From: Clostridium thermobutyricum DSM 4928
Lineage (GTDB): Bacteria > Bacillota > Clostridia > Clostridiales > Clostridiaceae
DNA: 64,000 nt
NCBI RefSeq assembly: GCF_002050515.1
Contig: NZ_LTAY01000092.1
Location: forward strand, 62,001 to 126,000
Reading direction: 5' to 3'
Positions 28,587-37,631 of this stretch are shown piece after piece. Both the position numbers and the translations under genes were made by a program. The notes under the pieces were generated by a model. That model was not told the origin of the DNA. It did not search any database and was given only the letters and a program-made list of their open reading frames with translations. Every line of letters starts with the position of its first letter. Within the stretch, counting starts at the first letter, position 1.

Positions 28587-30593
28587 TTATTCTAATCTTA
28601 AAAGATTTTTCTCTAAAAGAATACTTAATTTGAAAGTTTTTTCACCACTATCCATAAGTAAAATAGTTATTCTATCTCCATCTATTTTTCTTATTATTCC
28701 TTTTTCTCCACGACCTTTATGGAAGACTTTTGCTCCTACTACATATCCCTTATTCTCTAATTCTTTTAAAGCAAATTTTGTTTCATCTAAAAATCTAGAT
28801 CTATCTCTAACTTTTCCACCTTTAGTTTTAGGAGAAAACATATAAAGATTATCTATAGCTCTAGTCATACCAACATAAAAAATTCTTCTTTCTTCCTCTA
28901 TATTTTCCTTTGCAGAACTATGAGGAATTGAATCTTCTACACAGTTAGCTATAAATACGTTTTTAAATTCCATTCCTTTTACTCTATGAATAGTACTTAA
29001 TATAACCCTATCTTCATTTTCCTCTTTGTTTTTAGAACTTTTTATTTCTTCTTTAACTTCTTCTATATGATTAAAAAAATCTAATATATTTGTAAAATCA
29101 CTTGCTAATATTTTAAACTCTTCTAATATCTCTTCTAAATCATCTAAGCTTTGGCTAAATTTTTCTGCATATTCTTTTAAATATTCTATATATTCTAAAT
29201 CACTTATTATAAATTGTATTGCACTTCCGAGAGATAATTTAGAAAGATAGTTTATATCTTTTTTTAAATCTTCTAATTTTCCTTTTTGAAATGAATGAAT
29301 ATCTTTTTTTTCAATTAAAACGTCAAAAGGATTTTTCTCTTCTCTATAACTTCTAACATATTCAACATTTGCCTTACTTACATATCTAAAAGGTCTATTT
29401 ATTATTCTTAAAAAATCTGTTTTACTATTACTATTTAAAGCTAAATTTAAATAAGCAATTATATCCTTACATATAAAATGATCATAAAAATTATATTCTT
29501 TATCTAATATATTAAAAGGTATCTTACTTCTTGTAAGAGCATCTACAAAACTCATTCCCTCTGCATTAGTTCTATATAAAATTATGTTATCTTCGAATTT
29601 ATAATCCTTATTCCAAACATTTTCTTTTATCTTTTTTACAACTAAATCACTTTGTTCTTTTTCATCAGAAGGAAATAAAATTTCAACTTCTCCCTCTTCT
29701 TTATTAAAAGCTTGTATTTTCTTTTCATTTCTACTTATATTAGAAGAGATTAAATTTTTAGATCCTTCAATTATATTTTTAACACTTCGATAATTAGTTT
29801 CTAAAAAGTATTTTTTCCCCTCTTTAAATATCTGGTTAAAGATTACCATATATTCTGGTTTTGATCCTCTAAAAGAATATATACATTGATCTTCATCTCC
29901 AACACAAAAAAGATTATTGTTTTCCCCACTATTTATAAGTTTTAAAAATTCAACTTGCAAATTATCGCAATCTTGAAATTCATCAACTAACATATATTTA
30001 AATAATCCTCTATATCCATTTAAAAGCTTGCTATTATTTTCTAACAATTCTAATGTCTTTATTGCTAAATCATCAAAATCTAAAAGTCCATTTTCTTTTT
30101 TGAAATTTTCATATGTATATAAACATTCTTCAAATATATTTTTTGTTATAGTTGGCTTAAACTCTTTTATATCTACTCTAGAAGTTTTGAAAAGAGAAAT
30201 ATTATTTTTTACTTCTTTTACTTTATCATCATTTATTTCATCAAAATAATTTTTTAAAATTCCTTGAATTAATTTGTTTGTTTTATATTCTTCTACTATA
30301 GATATTTTCATTCCTTCTCTCAATAGAATTTTATAAAATAATCCATGAAATGTTCCAAAGAATGGTGCTGAATTTCGCATAAAAACCTTTTTATATCTTT
30401 CCTTCATATTTAAGGCTGCAGACTTTGTAAATGTGATAACAACTATGTTTTTATTTTCTACATTTAAGTTATTTATTAAGTAATTTATTCTATTTATTAT
30501 AACTGTAGTTTTTCCCGAACCTGGAGCTGCAACTACAAGTATATTTTTTTCTTTTCCGTAGACTGCTTCTTTTTGGTTTTTATCTAATATCAA
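28587..30593 (-). CDS. UvrD/Rep-type superfamily 1 DNA helicase
   Basis: A 668-residue 3'-5' helicase family member. Motif I AAPGSGKTT lies near residue 22, motif II LVDEFQDCDN, motif III GDEDQCIYSFRGS, motif IV ETNYRS and motif VI VGMTRAIDNLYMF. The length is short of PcrA, and the C-terminal region ends in an SH3-like GAKVFHKGRGEKGIIRKI patch that resembles the UvrD tail. The start is TTG 30593 with AAGGAAGGTG. The specific subfamily, for example HelD-like or PcrA-like, is uncertain. Confidence 0.88.
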   Translation of the reverse strand: MILDKNQKEAVYGKEKNILVVAAPGSGKTTVIINRINYLINNLNVENKNIVVITFTKSAALNMKERYKKVFMRNSAPFFGTFHGLFYKILLREGMKISIVEEYKTNKLIQGILKNYFDEINDDKVKEVKNNISLFKTSRVDIKEFKPTITKNIFEECLYTYENFKKENGLLDFDDLAIKTLELLENNSKLLNGYRGLFKYMLVDEFQDCDNLQVEFLKLINSGENNNLFCVGDEDQCIYSFRGSKPEYMVIFNQIFKEGKKYFLETNYRSVKNIIEGSKNLISSNISRNEKKIQAFNKEEGEVEILFPSDEKEQSDLVVKKIKENVWNKDYKFEDNIILYRTNAEGMSFVDALTRSKIPFNILDKEYNFYDHFICKDIIAYLNLALNSNSKTDFLRIINRPFRYVSKANVEYVRSYREEKNPFDVLIEKKDIHSFQKGKLEDLKKDINYLSKLSLGSAIQFIISDLEYIEYLKEYAEKFSQSLDDLEEILEEFKILASDFTNILDFFNHIEEVKEEIKSSKNKEENEDRVILSTIHRVKGMEFKNVFIANCVEDSIPHSSAKENIEEERRIFYVGMTRAIDNLYMFSPKTKGGKVRDRSRFLDETKFALKELENKGYVVGAKVFHKGRGEKGIIRKIDGDRITILLMDSGEKTFKLSILLEKNLLRLE

Positions 30594-30645
30594 AATATCA
30601 CCTTCCTTTTAAAATTATATCCATTATTTCATTCAAATAACTATA

Positions 30646-30674
30646 TTGTAATAATTCTTTTAAAGATGTACAAT
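30646..30674 (+). promoter_or_regulatory. Sigma-A promoter of pncB
   Basis: TTGTAA (30646-30651), 17 bp, TACAAT (30669-30674); about 30 bp upstream of the pncB ATG. Confidence 0.75.
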
Positions 30675-30704
30675 AGTTTTAAATATTTTTATAAGGAGAT
30701 AGAC

Positions 30705-32177
30705 ATGAATAATAATAAAATTTTCGACATTAAAGATGAAAGAAATTTAACCATGTTAACTGACTTTTATGAACTTACAATGGGAAACGGCTATTTTTCA
30801 AAAAATCTTCAAAATAAAATAGCATATTTTGATATGTACTTTAGACGTGTCCCTGATGGTGGTGGATATTGTATAATGGCTGGAGTTGAGCAGCTTGTAG
30901 AATATTTACAATCTTTAAATTTTACTAATGATGACATAGAATATTTAGAAAGTAAAAATATATTTTCTAAAGATTTTTTAGAATATTTAAGAAACTTCAA
31001 ATTTGAATGTGATGTTTGGGCAGTTCCTGAAGGAACACCAGTATTTCCAAATGAACCTCTTGTAACTGTTAGAGGGCCAATAGTTCAAGCACAATTTGTA
31101 GAAACTATGATTCTACTTACAATTAATCATCAAACTTTAATAGCAACAAAAGCTAATAGAATTTGTCGTGCTGCTAAAGGAAGAACTGTAATGGAATTTG
31201 GTTCTAGAAGAGCTCAAGGATATGATGGTGCTATTTATGGAGCTAGAGCTTCAATTATAGGTGGTTGTGATTCAACTGCTTGTACAATAGCTGACCAAAA
31301 ATTTAATATTCCTGCAATTGGTACTATGGCTCATAGTTGGGTTCAACTTTTTGACACAGAATATGAAGCTTTTAAAGCATGGGCAGAAGTTTATCCAGAT
31401 AATTGTCTTTTACTTGTTGACACATACAATGTATTAAAATCTGGTATTCCTAATGCAATAAAAGTTTTTGATGAAATTTTAAAACCTTTAGGTAAAAGAC
31501 CAACTGGTATAAGAATTGATTCTGGAGATATAACTTATCTTACAACTAAATGTAGACAAATGTTAGATGAAGCTGGATATCCTGATTGTAAGATAGTAGT
31601 TTCTAACTCTCTTGATGAGCATATAATACGTGATGTTTTAGCTCAAGGAGCTCAAATAGATTCATTTGGTGTTGGTGAAAGACTTATAACAGCTAAATCT
31701 GAACCTGTATTTGGTGGAGTTTATAAATTAGTTGCTGTAGAAAATGATAATGAAATAATTCCTAAAATTAAAATAAGTGAAAATAATGAAAAGATAACTA
31801 ATCCAGGATTTAAAAGAACTGTCAGATTATTTGATAATAATTCACAAAAGGCTATTGCTGATTTAATTCTTCTTAATGATGAAGAAATAGATATTAATAA
31901 ACCTCTTACTATTTTTCACCCAAGTGATACATGGAAGAATAAGACTATAACTAATTTCTACTACGAAGATTTAGCAGTTAAAATTTTTGATAAAGGTAAT
32001 CTTGTTTATGAATGCCCTACAGTTTTAGAAGCAAAGGATAGAGCTAAAAATGAGTTAAATAGATTTTGGTCTGAAATCCTTAGATTTGAAAATCCACATA
32101 CTTATTATATTGACCTTTCTCACAAACTTTGGTCATTAAAACACACATTACTTCATGCTGCTAATAATGCATATTAA
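30705..32177 (+). CDS. pncB: Nicotinate phosphoribosyltransferase
   Basis: A 490-residue enzyme salvaging nicotinate to NAMN for NAD synthesis. Family motifs are MLTDFYELTMGNGY at the start, MEFGSRRAQGYDGA, AIGTMAHSWVQ with the phosphorylated-type histidine, IRIDSGD and FGVGERLITA. I chose ATG 30705 after ATAAGGAGAT; an in-frame ATG further up lies between the promoter and the site and would be too long. It ends at the terminator 32174-32206. Confidence 0.95.
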   Translation: MNNNKIFDIKDERNLTMLTDFYELTMGNGYFSKNLQNKIAYFDMYFRRVPDGGGYCIMAGVEQLVEYLQSLNFTNDDIEYLESKNIFSKDFLEYLRNFKFECDVWAVPEGTPVFPNEPLVTVRGPIVQAQFVETMILLTINHQTLIATKANRICRAAKGRTVMEFGSRRAQGYDGAIYGARASIIGGCDSTACTIADQKFNIPAIGTMAHSWVQLFDTEYEAFKAWAEVYPDNCLLLVDTYNVLKSGIPNAIKVFDEILKPLGKRPTGIRIDSGDITYLTTKCRQMLDEAGYPDCKIVVSNSLDEHIIRDVLAQGAQIDSFGVGERLITAKSEPVFGGVYKLVAVENDNEIIPKIKISENNEKITNPGFKRTVRLFDNNSQKAIADLILLNDEEIDINKPLTIFHPSDTWKNKTITNFYYEDLAVKIFDKGNLVYECPTVLEAKDRAKNELNRFWSEILRFENPHTYYIDLSHKLWSLKHTLLHAANNAY

Positions 32178-32206
32178 AAAGAGACGTTTTAACGTCTCTT
32201 TTTAAT
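32174..32206. terminator. Terminator after pncB
   Basis: TTAAAAAGAGACGTT / AACGTCTCTTTTTAA with a tight TT loop and U-runs on both strands; it serves pncB and the convergent small gene at 32212. Confidence 0.92.
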
Positions 32207-32211
32207 ATTTT

Positions 32212-32400
32212 TTATTCAGCAATATCTAATACTACCTCTTTTAATACATCTTCAATTCTTAGTTTTCCAAAGCCATCATCTAAATCTAAATAACTTATAA
32301 AAACGCATTCATCTCCATTTTCTACATCTTTATTCATGACACATTCTGAAAAGCATTCAGTATAATTTTCATCTGATGACCAAAACGGGCATTTTCTCAT
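32212..32400 (-). CDS. Small hypothetical protein with N-terminal CPFWS
   Basis: A 62-residue protein starting MRKCPFWSSDENYTECFSEC, with three or four cysteines in the first 33 residues and an acidic C-terminal half. The ATG follows GGAGGAG. The cysteine spacing suggests metal or redox chemistry, but I do not recognise a family. Confidence 0.75.
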   Translation of the reverse strand: MRKCPFWSSDENYTECFSECVMNKDVENGDECVFISYLDLDDGFGKLRIEDVLKEVVLDIAE

Positions 32401-32500
32401 AAATTCTCCTCCATCTTGTAAACGAAACCATTTTATAAATATTATATAATACTTTCCTCAAAAAATAAAGTATTTTGTAAATTTTCCTATTTTTCTCTTT

Positions 32501-33094
32501 TTATTCTTGAACAACTATAGGTTTGCTTAAATAATACCCCTGAAAATAATCATACCCTTCGCAAAAAGCTTCTTCATAATCTTCTTTACACTCTATTTTC
32601 TCTGCTAAAAATTTTGCTTTTGGGTTTATACTTCTAATTTTAGATAGAATTATATTTCTATCTTTTTTAGTTGTATCTATAAAGTCTATTTTATATATAT
32701 CTACTAATTCTACGAATTCAATATATTTTATATTTAAGGTAACATCATCTAATGCAATTATGTAGCCTTCATCTTTTAGTTCTTTAATTTTTCTTTTAAC
32801 TTCTTCTGTAGGATCTATATTTTCTAATATTTCTACTACTATATTATCTTTTGACAAAGTATTAACTAATCCATTTATTAAACATTTCTTTGAAAAGTTT
32901 ATAAATGCTCTTTTATCTTCTATTAAGTTTTCTTTTCCTATATTTAAAATATTTGAAACTACTTGTAGAGTTGCATAATTCCCATCTACATTTTCATCAT
33001 AATAATTTTTATAAGAATTTCTATATAATAGTTCATAAGCAACAATTTCATTTTGGCGATTATATATACCTTGCTTTGCCAAAAATATATTCAT
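32501..33094 (-). CDS. Stand-alone EAL-domain-like protein
   Basis: A 197-residue c-di-GMP phosphodiesterase-type EAL fold. Visible positions are YELLYRN (the EAL motif with Ala changed to Leu), FINFS, VEILENID, ALDDV, YKIDFID, AEKIECKEDY and FQGYYLSKP, so most catalytic acidic residues persist but the canonical EAL and DDFG are altered. It resembles the EAL half of YuxH-type EAL-HDOD proteins but ends before any HDOD domain. Activity is uncertain. I chose ATG 33094 (AGGAGG at 7 bp) over the adjacent TTG. Confidence 0.85.
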   Translation of the reverse strand: MNIFLAKQGIYNRQNEIVAYELLYRNSYKNYYDENVDGNYATLQVVSNILNIGKENLIEDKRAFINFSKKCLINGLVNTLSKDNIVVEILENIDPTEEVKRKIKELKDEGYIIALDDVTLNIKYIEFVELVDIYKIDFIDTTKKDRNIILSKIRSINPKAKFLAEKIECKEDYEEAFCEGYDYFQGYYLSKPIVVQE

Positions 33095-33130
33095 CAAACT
33101 TCCTCCTGATAAACCCTAACATTAGAATAA

Positions 33131-33162
33131 TTACCGTATACTAAATTAATAGCATACGGTAA
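33131..33162. repeat. Inverted repeat between small genes
   Basis: TTACCGTAT / ATACGGTAA, 9 bp arms with a 14-base spacer. It lacks a clear U-run on either strand and could be an operator or a weak terminator of the gene at 33171. Confidence 0.5.
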
Positions 33163-33170
33163 TATAATGT

Positions 33171-33500
33171 TTATTTAAAGAATCCAATATTTTTTCCTAC
33201 TGAAAGGTCTATTATTTCATTTTGGAATGCCTTTAATAAAGCTTTTTCTAAAACTTTTTCTTGATCAAAATTTTCAATATCTCTGCATTCAGCAAAAACT
33301 TTATTTAATTCACCCTTTATATTTCTATATGTTAATGTAACATTTGGCTTATCATATTCAACCTTTACAATTTTTATTCCCCAAGAAATTTGAGCATATT
33401 GGTCTTCAACTTCTAATTTTGTAAGTTCTTTTAATTTTTCTTTTTCTTTTGTAGGGTCGTTTATTATTATTAATTTATCTCCAACTTTGTATTTAGCCAT
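33171..33500 (-). CDS. Hypothetical protein, 109 residues
   Basis: I do not recognise it. It begins MAKYKVGDKLIIIND, an SH3-like or KOW-like beta start, followed by a charged helical region and a KVFAECRDIENFDQEKVLEKAL tail. The ATG follows AGGAGG. It lies upstream of the EAL-like gene with 76 bp between and may be transcribed with it. Confidence 0.7.
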   Translation of the reverse strand: MAKYKVGDKLIIINDPTKEKEKLKELTKLEVEDQYAQISWGIKIVKVEYDKPNVTLTYRNIKGELNKVFAECRDIENFDQEKVLEKALLKAFQNEIIDLSVGKNIGFFK

Positions 33501-33616
33501 GTGACTTTCCTCCTAAATTTATCCTATTCTATATCTCGATTTTATCACCTTGCATCTTTTCTTGCAACTAATCTTTTCCATTTGTGTATATTTTGATTTA
33601 AATTTAATAAATTATT

Positions 33617-33705
33617 TAAAAAAAAAGAACAGAGAACTGTTCTATAAAAATAAAAATAAATAAACACGGAATCGTTATTTTTTTAACAACTTTGTTTATA
33701 TTTTA
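33617..33705 (-). ncRNA. Candidate small RNA divergent from perR
   Basis: A promoter-like pair TTGAAT (33723-33728), 17 bp, TAAAAT (33700-33705) points leftwards. About 70 bases on is a strong minus-strand terminator: AGAACAG / CTGTTCT (33626-33643) followed by nine Us (33617-33625). No open reading frame of useful length fits between them, so a ~77-nt untranslated RNA is the simplest reading. It is a prediction from sequence alone. Confidence 0.45.
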
Positions 33706-33798
33706 ACATAAAACTTTTTCTAATTCAACCATTTTATAATATTTTATATTATTTTTTCATATATTAGATAATAATATTTATTAATTAAGATAGATATT

Positions 33799-33840
33799 TA
33801 TTGAATAATCATTGATTTTTTTTTGTTTAGCATATATAAT
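33799..33840 (+). promoter_or_regulatory. perR promoter with a possible operator
   Basis: TTGATT (33812-33817), 17 bp, TATAAT (33835-33840), giving a short leader to ATG 33872. Just upstream is the palindrome TTATTGAATAA (33799-33809), a partial match to the Fur/PerR-box type TTATAATNATTATAA; autoregulation is possible but weakly supported. Confidence 0.6.
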
Positions 33841-33871
33841 AACCTTATATATAGGATAAGGAGTATTTAAT

Positions 33872-34279
33872 ATGGAGAATATAACAACAATTTTTAAAGA
33901 AAAAAAACTTAAGCTTACTCCTCAAAGACTTGCAGTTTACAAGTATCTTATGAGTACAAAAGAACATCCATCTGCAGAAGTTATATACAAAGCTATTCAA
34001 CCAGAATACCCAACTATGAGTTTAGCTACAGTATATAAAGCTTTAAAAACTCTAGTAGAAGTAGGTTTAGTAAAAGAATTAAATGTTGGAGAAGGAAATT
34101 TTAGATATGACGGTAAATGCGAAACTCATCCACATATTCAATGTATCAAATGTAGTAGAGTTGATGATTTATCTAATGAAGTATTTGAAAATATAAACAC
34201 TGATGCACAAAAAGTTTCAGATTATAAGGTTCTTTCAAATCAACTATATTTCTATGGCATCTGTAAAGATTGTCAATAA
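33872..34279 (+). CDS. perR: Fur-family repressor, PerR type
   Basis: A 135-residue peroxide-responsive Fur family regulator. The winged helix spans about 1-80 (LKLTPQRLAVYKYL, LATVYKALKTL). Structural zinc cysteines are CIKC (91-94) and CKDC (131-134). The regulatory-metal residues align with B. subtilis PerR at a constant offset of five: His32, Asp80, His86, His88 and Asp99. Asp80 is the residue that marks PerR rather than Fur. It should repress peroxide-defence genes and perhaps itself. Confidence 0.9.
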   Translation: MENITTIFKEKKLKLTPQRLAVYKYLMSTKEHPSAEVIYKAIQPEYPTMSLATVYKALKTLVEVGLVKELNVGEGNFRYDGKCETHPHIQCIKCSRVDDLSNEVFENINTDAQKVSDYKVLSNQLYFYGICKDCQ

Positions 34280-34308
34280 AACAACGCAATTATTGCGTTG
34301 TTTTTTTA
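34278..34308. terminator. Terminator between perR and the lipoprotein gene
   Basis: AAAACAACGCAA / TTGCGTTGTTTT with a TTA loop and U-runs on both strands; shared by the two convergent genes. Confidence 0.9.
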
Positions 34309-35519
34309 TTTAACACTCTTTCCCACTCTTTCCCATCATATTTTCCTTCCATTACATTTTTAACTTCATCACTAATACTTAATATATCTTTATTTGATAT
34401 TCTATTAAAATAAAATCTATTTACTTCTGCTATAGATTGAATACTACTTGCCATATCTCCTTGAACTCCTATTAAAGAACTATCTCCCATTTTATTTCCT
34501 GTTACTACTTTCATTTTGTTTAAATTTTCCATAGCTCCTCCTTGAAGCAAAAATCTTAGAAAGCTTTCTACATCATTTTCTTGATGATTTCCAACTGTTG
34601 CACAAATTATTATATCTACTCCAGTTGCAGCATTTACATATTTATTCTCTATAGGTTGCTTATTAATTAGAGTTGCATTTATTGAGCTATCAAATTTATC
34701 TGAAGAAAGAGTAGTTGTAAGTACAACAGGAATTTCTCCTTTATTAAATTTTTCTATTAATTCCTCTCCACCTTCTATGAAATTGCTTTCTTTTAAAATT
34801 CCTTGCTTATAATAATCATTTATTACATTAAATATCTTTTGACCATCTTTTATAGTATATATATCATTTTCTAATTTTCCTTTTACATATTCTTGATTCA
34901 TATCATATATTATAGTATCATTTGCAACAACAGCACTTAAAAGCAACTCTTTTGTATACTCACTTTTTATGTATGTTGGTATTTTTATTCCTTTGCTAGT
35001 TAAAATTGATATAGCTTTAAATAAATTATCTTCTTTTATATCTAATCCCATACTTTTCAATAATTTATCATTACATACTAAATCTAATGAAAATGGCATA
35101 AATCCTATTCCATAATAACTTCCTAATAACCTTCCATAAACATTATTTATAAGTGAAAATTTTTCTCTTGTCTTCTTATCTTTATAAAGATAACTTATAT
35201 CCCTTAAATAATCTTTATTAGCAAAATCTACAAAAGAATAACCATCTAAAATTACTATATTAGATTCTTTATCTTCTCCTATAAATTTTATCATATCCTC
35301 TTCTTTTTCAACTCCAACTAAAGTAACTTCTTTGCCAACTTTCTTTTTATATTCTTTTATAATCTCTTCTACTACATTTATCTCTTTAACTGTATTTTTA
35401 TTGTAATAAATTTTAATATTATGGCTTTCTTCTTCATTACGACTACATGATATAAAATTAAATAATGAAATAATTAATAATAAGGCACAATAGATTCTTT
35501 TTCTTTTTCTGTATCTCAT
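34290..35519 (-). CDS. Lipoprotein, solute-binding-protein-like
   Basis: A 409-residue exported protein. The N-terminus has KRKR charges, a hydrophobic stretch and a lipobox-like FISC with Cys25 as the likely lipidated residue. The mature part (NIKIYYNKNTVKEINVVEEIIKEYKK) resembles type-2 periplasmic binding proteins of ABC importers; FVDFANKDYLRDIS and EELIEKFNKGEIPVV are in keeping. No permease or ATPase is nearby, so the ligand and partners are unknown. ATG after AAGGAG. Confidence 0.75.
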   Translation of the reverse strand: MRYRKRKRIYCALLLIISLFNFISCSRNEEESHNIKIYYNKNTVKEINVVEEIIKEYKKKVGKEVTLVGVEKEEDMIKFIGEDKESNIVILDGYSFVDFANKDYLRDISYLYKDKKTREKFSLINNVYGRLLGSYYGIGFMPFSLDLVCNDKLLKSMGLDIKEDNLFKAISILTSKGIKIPTYIKSEYTKELLLSAVVANDTIIYDMNQEYVKGKLENDIYTIKDGQKIFNVINDYYKQGILKESNFIEGGEELIEKFNKGEIPVVLTTTLSSDKFDSSINATLINKQPIENKYVNAATGVDIIICATVGNHQENDVESFLRFLLQGGAMENLNKMKVVTGNKMGDSSLIGVQGDMASSIQSIAEVNRFYFNRISNKDILSISDEVKNVMEGKYDGKEWERVLNKKTTQ

Positions 35520-35596
35520 CTTTTTCTCCTTTTACAAATAATATCTAATCATTTATTCTATTCTTTTTCATATACTTTATTATGGGAGGGATATTA

Positions 35597-36517
35597 ATGA
35601 AATTTAATAAATTAAAATATTTTAAATACTTACTTATATTATTAGTAGTAATTCTTTGTTTTACTCTTTTTATTTTTTTTATTAACTCAAAAAAAACTAT
35701 TAGTACTTATTCTTCAGTAGATATTAACAAAAAACATTTAATTGATTTAACTGGTGATGGAGTAAATGAAACTATAGAAGTAATCCAAGCTGATAATTCT
35801 TATGACGTTAAAATAACAACTCAAAAATCAACAATTCTTCTAAGCTCTCTTTTAGATGACAATTTCCTTTGCTCTAATGGAGAAGGTAATATATTTAAAC
35901 TTAGATTTATAAATATCTCTAGAGATAATAAACCTGAAATATTAATTCAAGGTATCAAAAATAATTCAACTATTAATTATCTTTTTTCTTATAACAATAA
36001 TTTTGAATTAACATTACAAAACTCCAATAATGTTTGCGGTGTTATTGATTCTAATTTAAATAAAACACCTCAATTTATTTCACTAAATTATAATAAAAAT
36101 AAAGAAAATCTAAGATCTAATATGATTATAAATAATGAATTAATTAATTCTACTAGAGATTCATTAGTAGTCCCTGGAATTGATAGTATTATTCCTCTTA
36201 TAAACTATATAAACCTTGATGTTGAAGTAGAAAGTCACCCTGATGTATTTACTGATTCAATTTCTTCTAAGGATTTATCTAATCTTTGGAAGCTTGATAA
36301 AAGCAATTTTTCTTATAAACTAATTGATTGCTTTTTCTTTGATACTGAAATAGATGATAATGGAGACATAACAGAATGTAATTATACTCTATATTTTAAT
36401 AGAAAAAATTTAAAAGATAACACTATAGAACCTTTTAATGTAGAAGTTACTTTAAATAAAGATTATTATAATAATCTAAGAATCTCAAACATGAATTTCA
36501 TTTTTAATAAAAAATAA
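35597..36517 (+). CDS. Membrane-anchored hypothetical protein with a dockerin/VCBS-like stretch
   Basis: A 306-residue protein with an N-terminal membrane segment (about 12-31) and an extracellular body rich in Asn, Ser and Lys. DLTGDGVNETIEV resembles the calcium-binding D-x-G-D-G loop of VCBS or FG-GAP repeats, and RDNKPEILIQG may be a second degenerate loop. I could not name a family. I chose ATG 35597 with GGGAGGG upstream. Confidence 0.65.
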   Translation: MKFNKLKYFKYLLILLVVILCFTLFIFFINSKKTISTYSSVDINKKHLIDLTGDGVNETIEVIQADNSYDVKITTQKSTILLSSLLDDNFLCSNGEGNIFKLRFINISRDNKPEILIQGIKNNSTINYLFSYNNNFELTLQNSNNVCGVIDSNLNKTPQFISLNYNKNKENLRSNMIINNELINSTRDSLVVPGIDSIIPLINYINLDVEVESHPDVFTDSISSKDLSNLWKLDKSNFSYKLIDCFFFDTEIDDNGDITECNYTLYFNRKNLKDNTIEPFNVEVTLNKDYYNNLRISNMNFIFNKK

Positions 36518-36518
36518 A

Positions 36519-36538
36519 AAGGCCGCTTTTGCGGCCTT
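36519..36538 (-). terminator. Strong hairpin, minus-strand terminator
   Basis: AAGGCCGC / GCGGCCTT with a TTTT loop, followed on the minus strand by TTTTTATTTTTTAT. It fits the Asn-rich gene at 36643. On the plus strand it stands right after the gene ending at 36517 but lacks a U-run there. Confidence 0.8.
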
Positions 36539-36642
36539 AAAAGGGGGATGGGGGATAACTATACTAACTTAATAATATAGTTTATAAAAGATTTTTTCTT
36601 TTACAATAATATTATTTACCATTAATATTATTTTTATTCATT

Positions 36643-37176
36643 TTAATTTAAATCCCCAAATGCCCCATTTACATATAAATAAATAGCTTTATCTATAAAT
36701 TTAATTCTCTCTTTACTAACTATCTTTCTTAATGATAATAACATTTGGATATTAGGATCATCTTCATCTACATTATAATCCTTCTTTTCATTATGTTTAA
36801 TATTATTTTCATTATTTGCTCCACTAAATCCTTCATTATTAATGTTAGTGTTATTATTCATATTATTATTTACAGTGTTATTCATATTATTATTCATTAA
36901 ATTATTTAATAATTTCATTGGATCCATATTTCCAAAATTATTTTGGTTATTAATATTATTATCCATTCCATTATGAATATTTCCATTAAAGTTATCCATG
37001 TTTATACCATTTTGATTAAACGAATTCATCATAGTATTAAATTTATTCTTATCTATATTTCCCAGCATTCCCATTAAACTATTCATGTCCAAGCCAAAAG
37101 GATTATTCATTTGCCCTTGTGAATCTTCTAAATAATCATCTTCATTTCTATTTCTATGCTTTCTCTTACTGCCCAT
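36643..37176 (-). CDS. Asparagine-rich low-complexity protein
   Basis: A 177-residue protein. Residues 20-130 are dominated by Asn, Met and Gly (LMNNNMNNTVNNNMNNNTN), while the first 15 residues are basic (MGSKRKHRNRNEDD) and the last 40 form an ordinary helix pair (MLLSLRKIVSKERIKFIDKAI). I chose ATG 37176 with GGAGG at 5 bp. The neighbours on the same strand are Asn- and Cys-rich too, suggesting a related surface or spore role; function is unknown. Confidence 0.75.
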   Translation of the reverse strand: MGSKRKHRNRNEDDYLEDSQGQMNNPFGLDMNSLMGMLGNIDKNKFNTMMNSFNQNGINMDNFNGNIHNGMDNNINNQNNFGNMDPMKLLNNLMNNNMNNTVNNNMNNNTNINNEGFSGANNENNIKHNEKKDYNVDEDDPNIQMLLSLRKIVSKERIKFIDKAIYLYVNGAFGDLN

Positions 37177-37252
37177 ATTAACCTCCAATTATAATTTCTC
37201 TTTACATTATATGTATAAAATATATTTTTGTTATTATTTTTATGCATTTTTT

Positions 37253-37277
37253 TTGGAGGGCTATAAAAGCCCTCCAA
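37253..37277. repeat. GC-rich hairpin without U-run
   Basis: TTGGAGGGCT / AGCCCTCCAA with a 5-base loop, between the Asn-rich and Cys-rich genes. On the minus strand it is followed by As rather than Us, so it may stabilise or process mRNA rather than terminate it. Confidence 0.55.
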
Positions 37278-37344
37278 CAACTATCAATTCATATATTAAA
37301 TTGATTAATTTGTTTAGATTTCATCAAATAAAGGAATTAAGAGA

Positions 37345-37608
37345 TTACCATCCCCATCCATTTCCTCCGCAACCACAAGCGATTATTATTAAAAATAACC
37401 AGCAAAACCAGTTGTTGTTTCCATTATTACAGCAATTTGAATTATTTCCAAATCCATTGTTTCCGCATCCACAGCAAGCAATTATTAAGACTAATATTAT
37501 CCAAATTCCCCAGTTATCATTTTGACAACTTCCACCATTATTCCAATTAGGCATTATAACTGTACTTCCGCTTGAGCAGCAGCATCTTCTTCTTCTTCTT
37601 CTTGACAT
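37345..37608 (-). CDS. Cys/Gly/Asn-rich small protein with hydrophobic modules
   Basis: An 87-residue protein with 12 cysteines. It begins MSRRRRRRCCCSSGS and has two hydrophobic modules ending in Cys-Gly runs: WGIWIILVLIIACCGCG (about 33-49) and WFCWLFLIIIACGCGG (about 67-82), separated by an Asn/Gly linker. The same kind of module occurs twice in the gene just upstream. ATG after GGAGGAA. It resembles small spore-coat or exosporium-type peptides in composition only; no family is recognised. Confidence 0.8.
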   Translation of the reverse strand: MSRRRRRRCCCSSGSTVIMPNWNNGGSCQNDNWGIWIILVLIIACCGCGNNGFGNNSNCCNNGNNNWFCWLFLIIIACGCGGNGWGW

Positions 37609-37631
37609 AATTTATTCCTCCATACTATTTA

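Noticed and set aside
37253..37277. Intrinsic terminator of the Cys-rich genes
   Set aside because: The stem is strong but is followed by As on the minus strand and no U-run, so I list it only as a hairpin.
37211..37525. Plus-strand frame with repeated Pro/His/Gln residues near the Cys-rich gene
   Set aside because: It is the antisense of the Cys/Gly-rich coding strand; its composition follows from that and it lacks a site.
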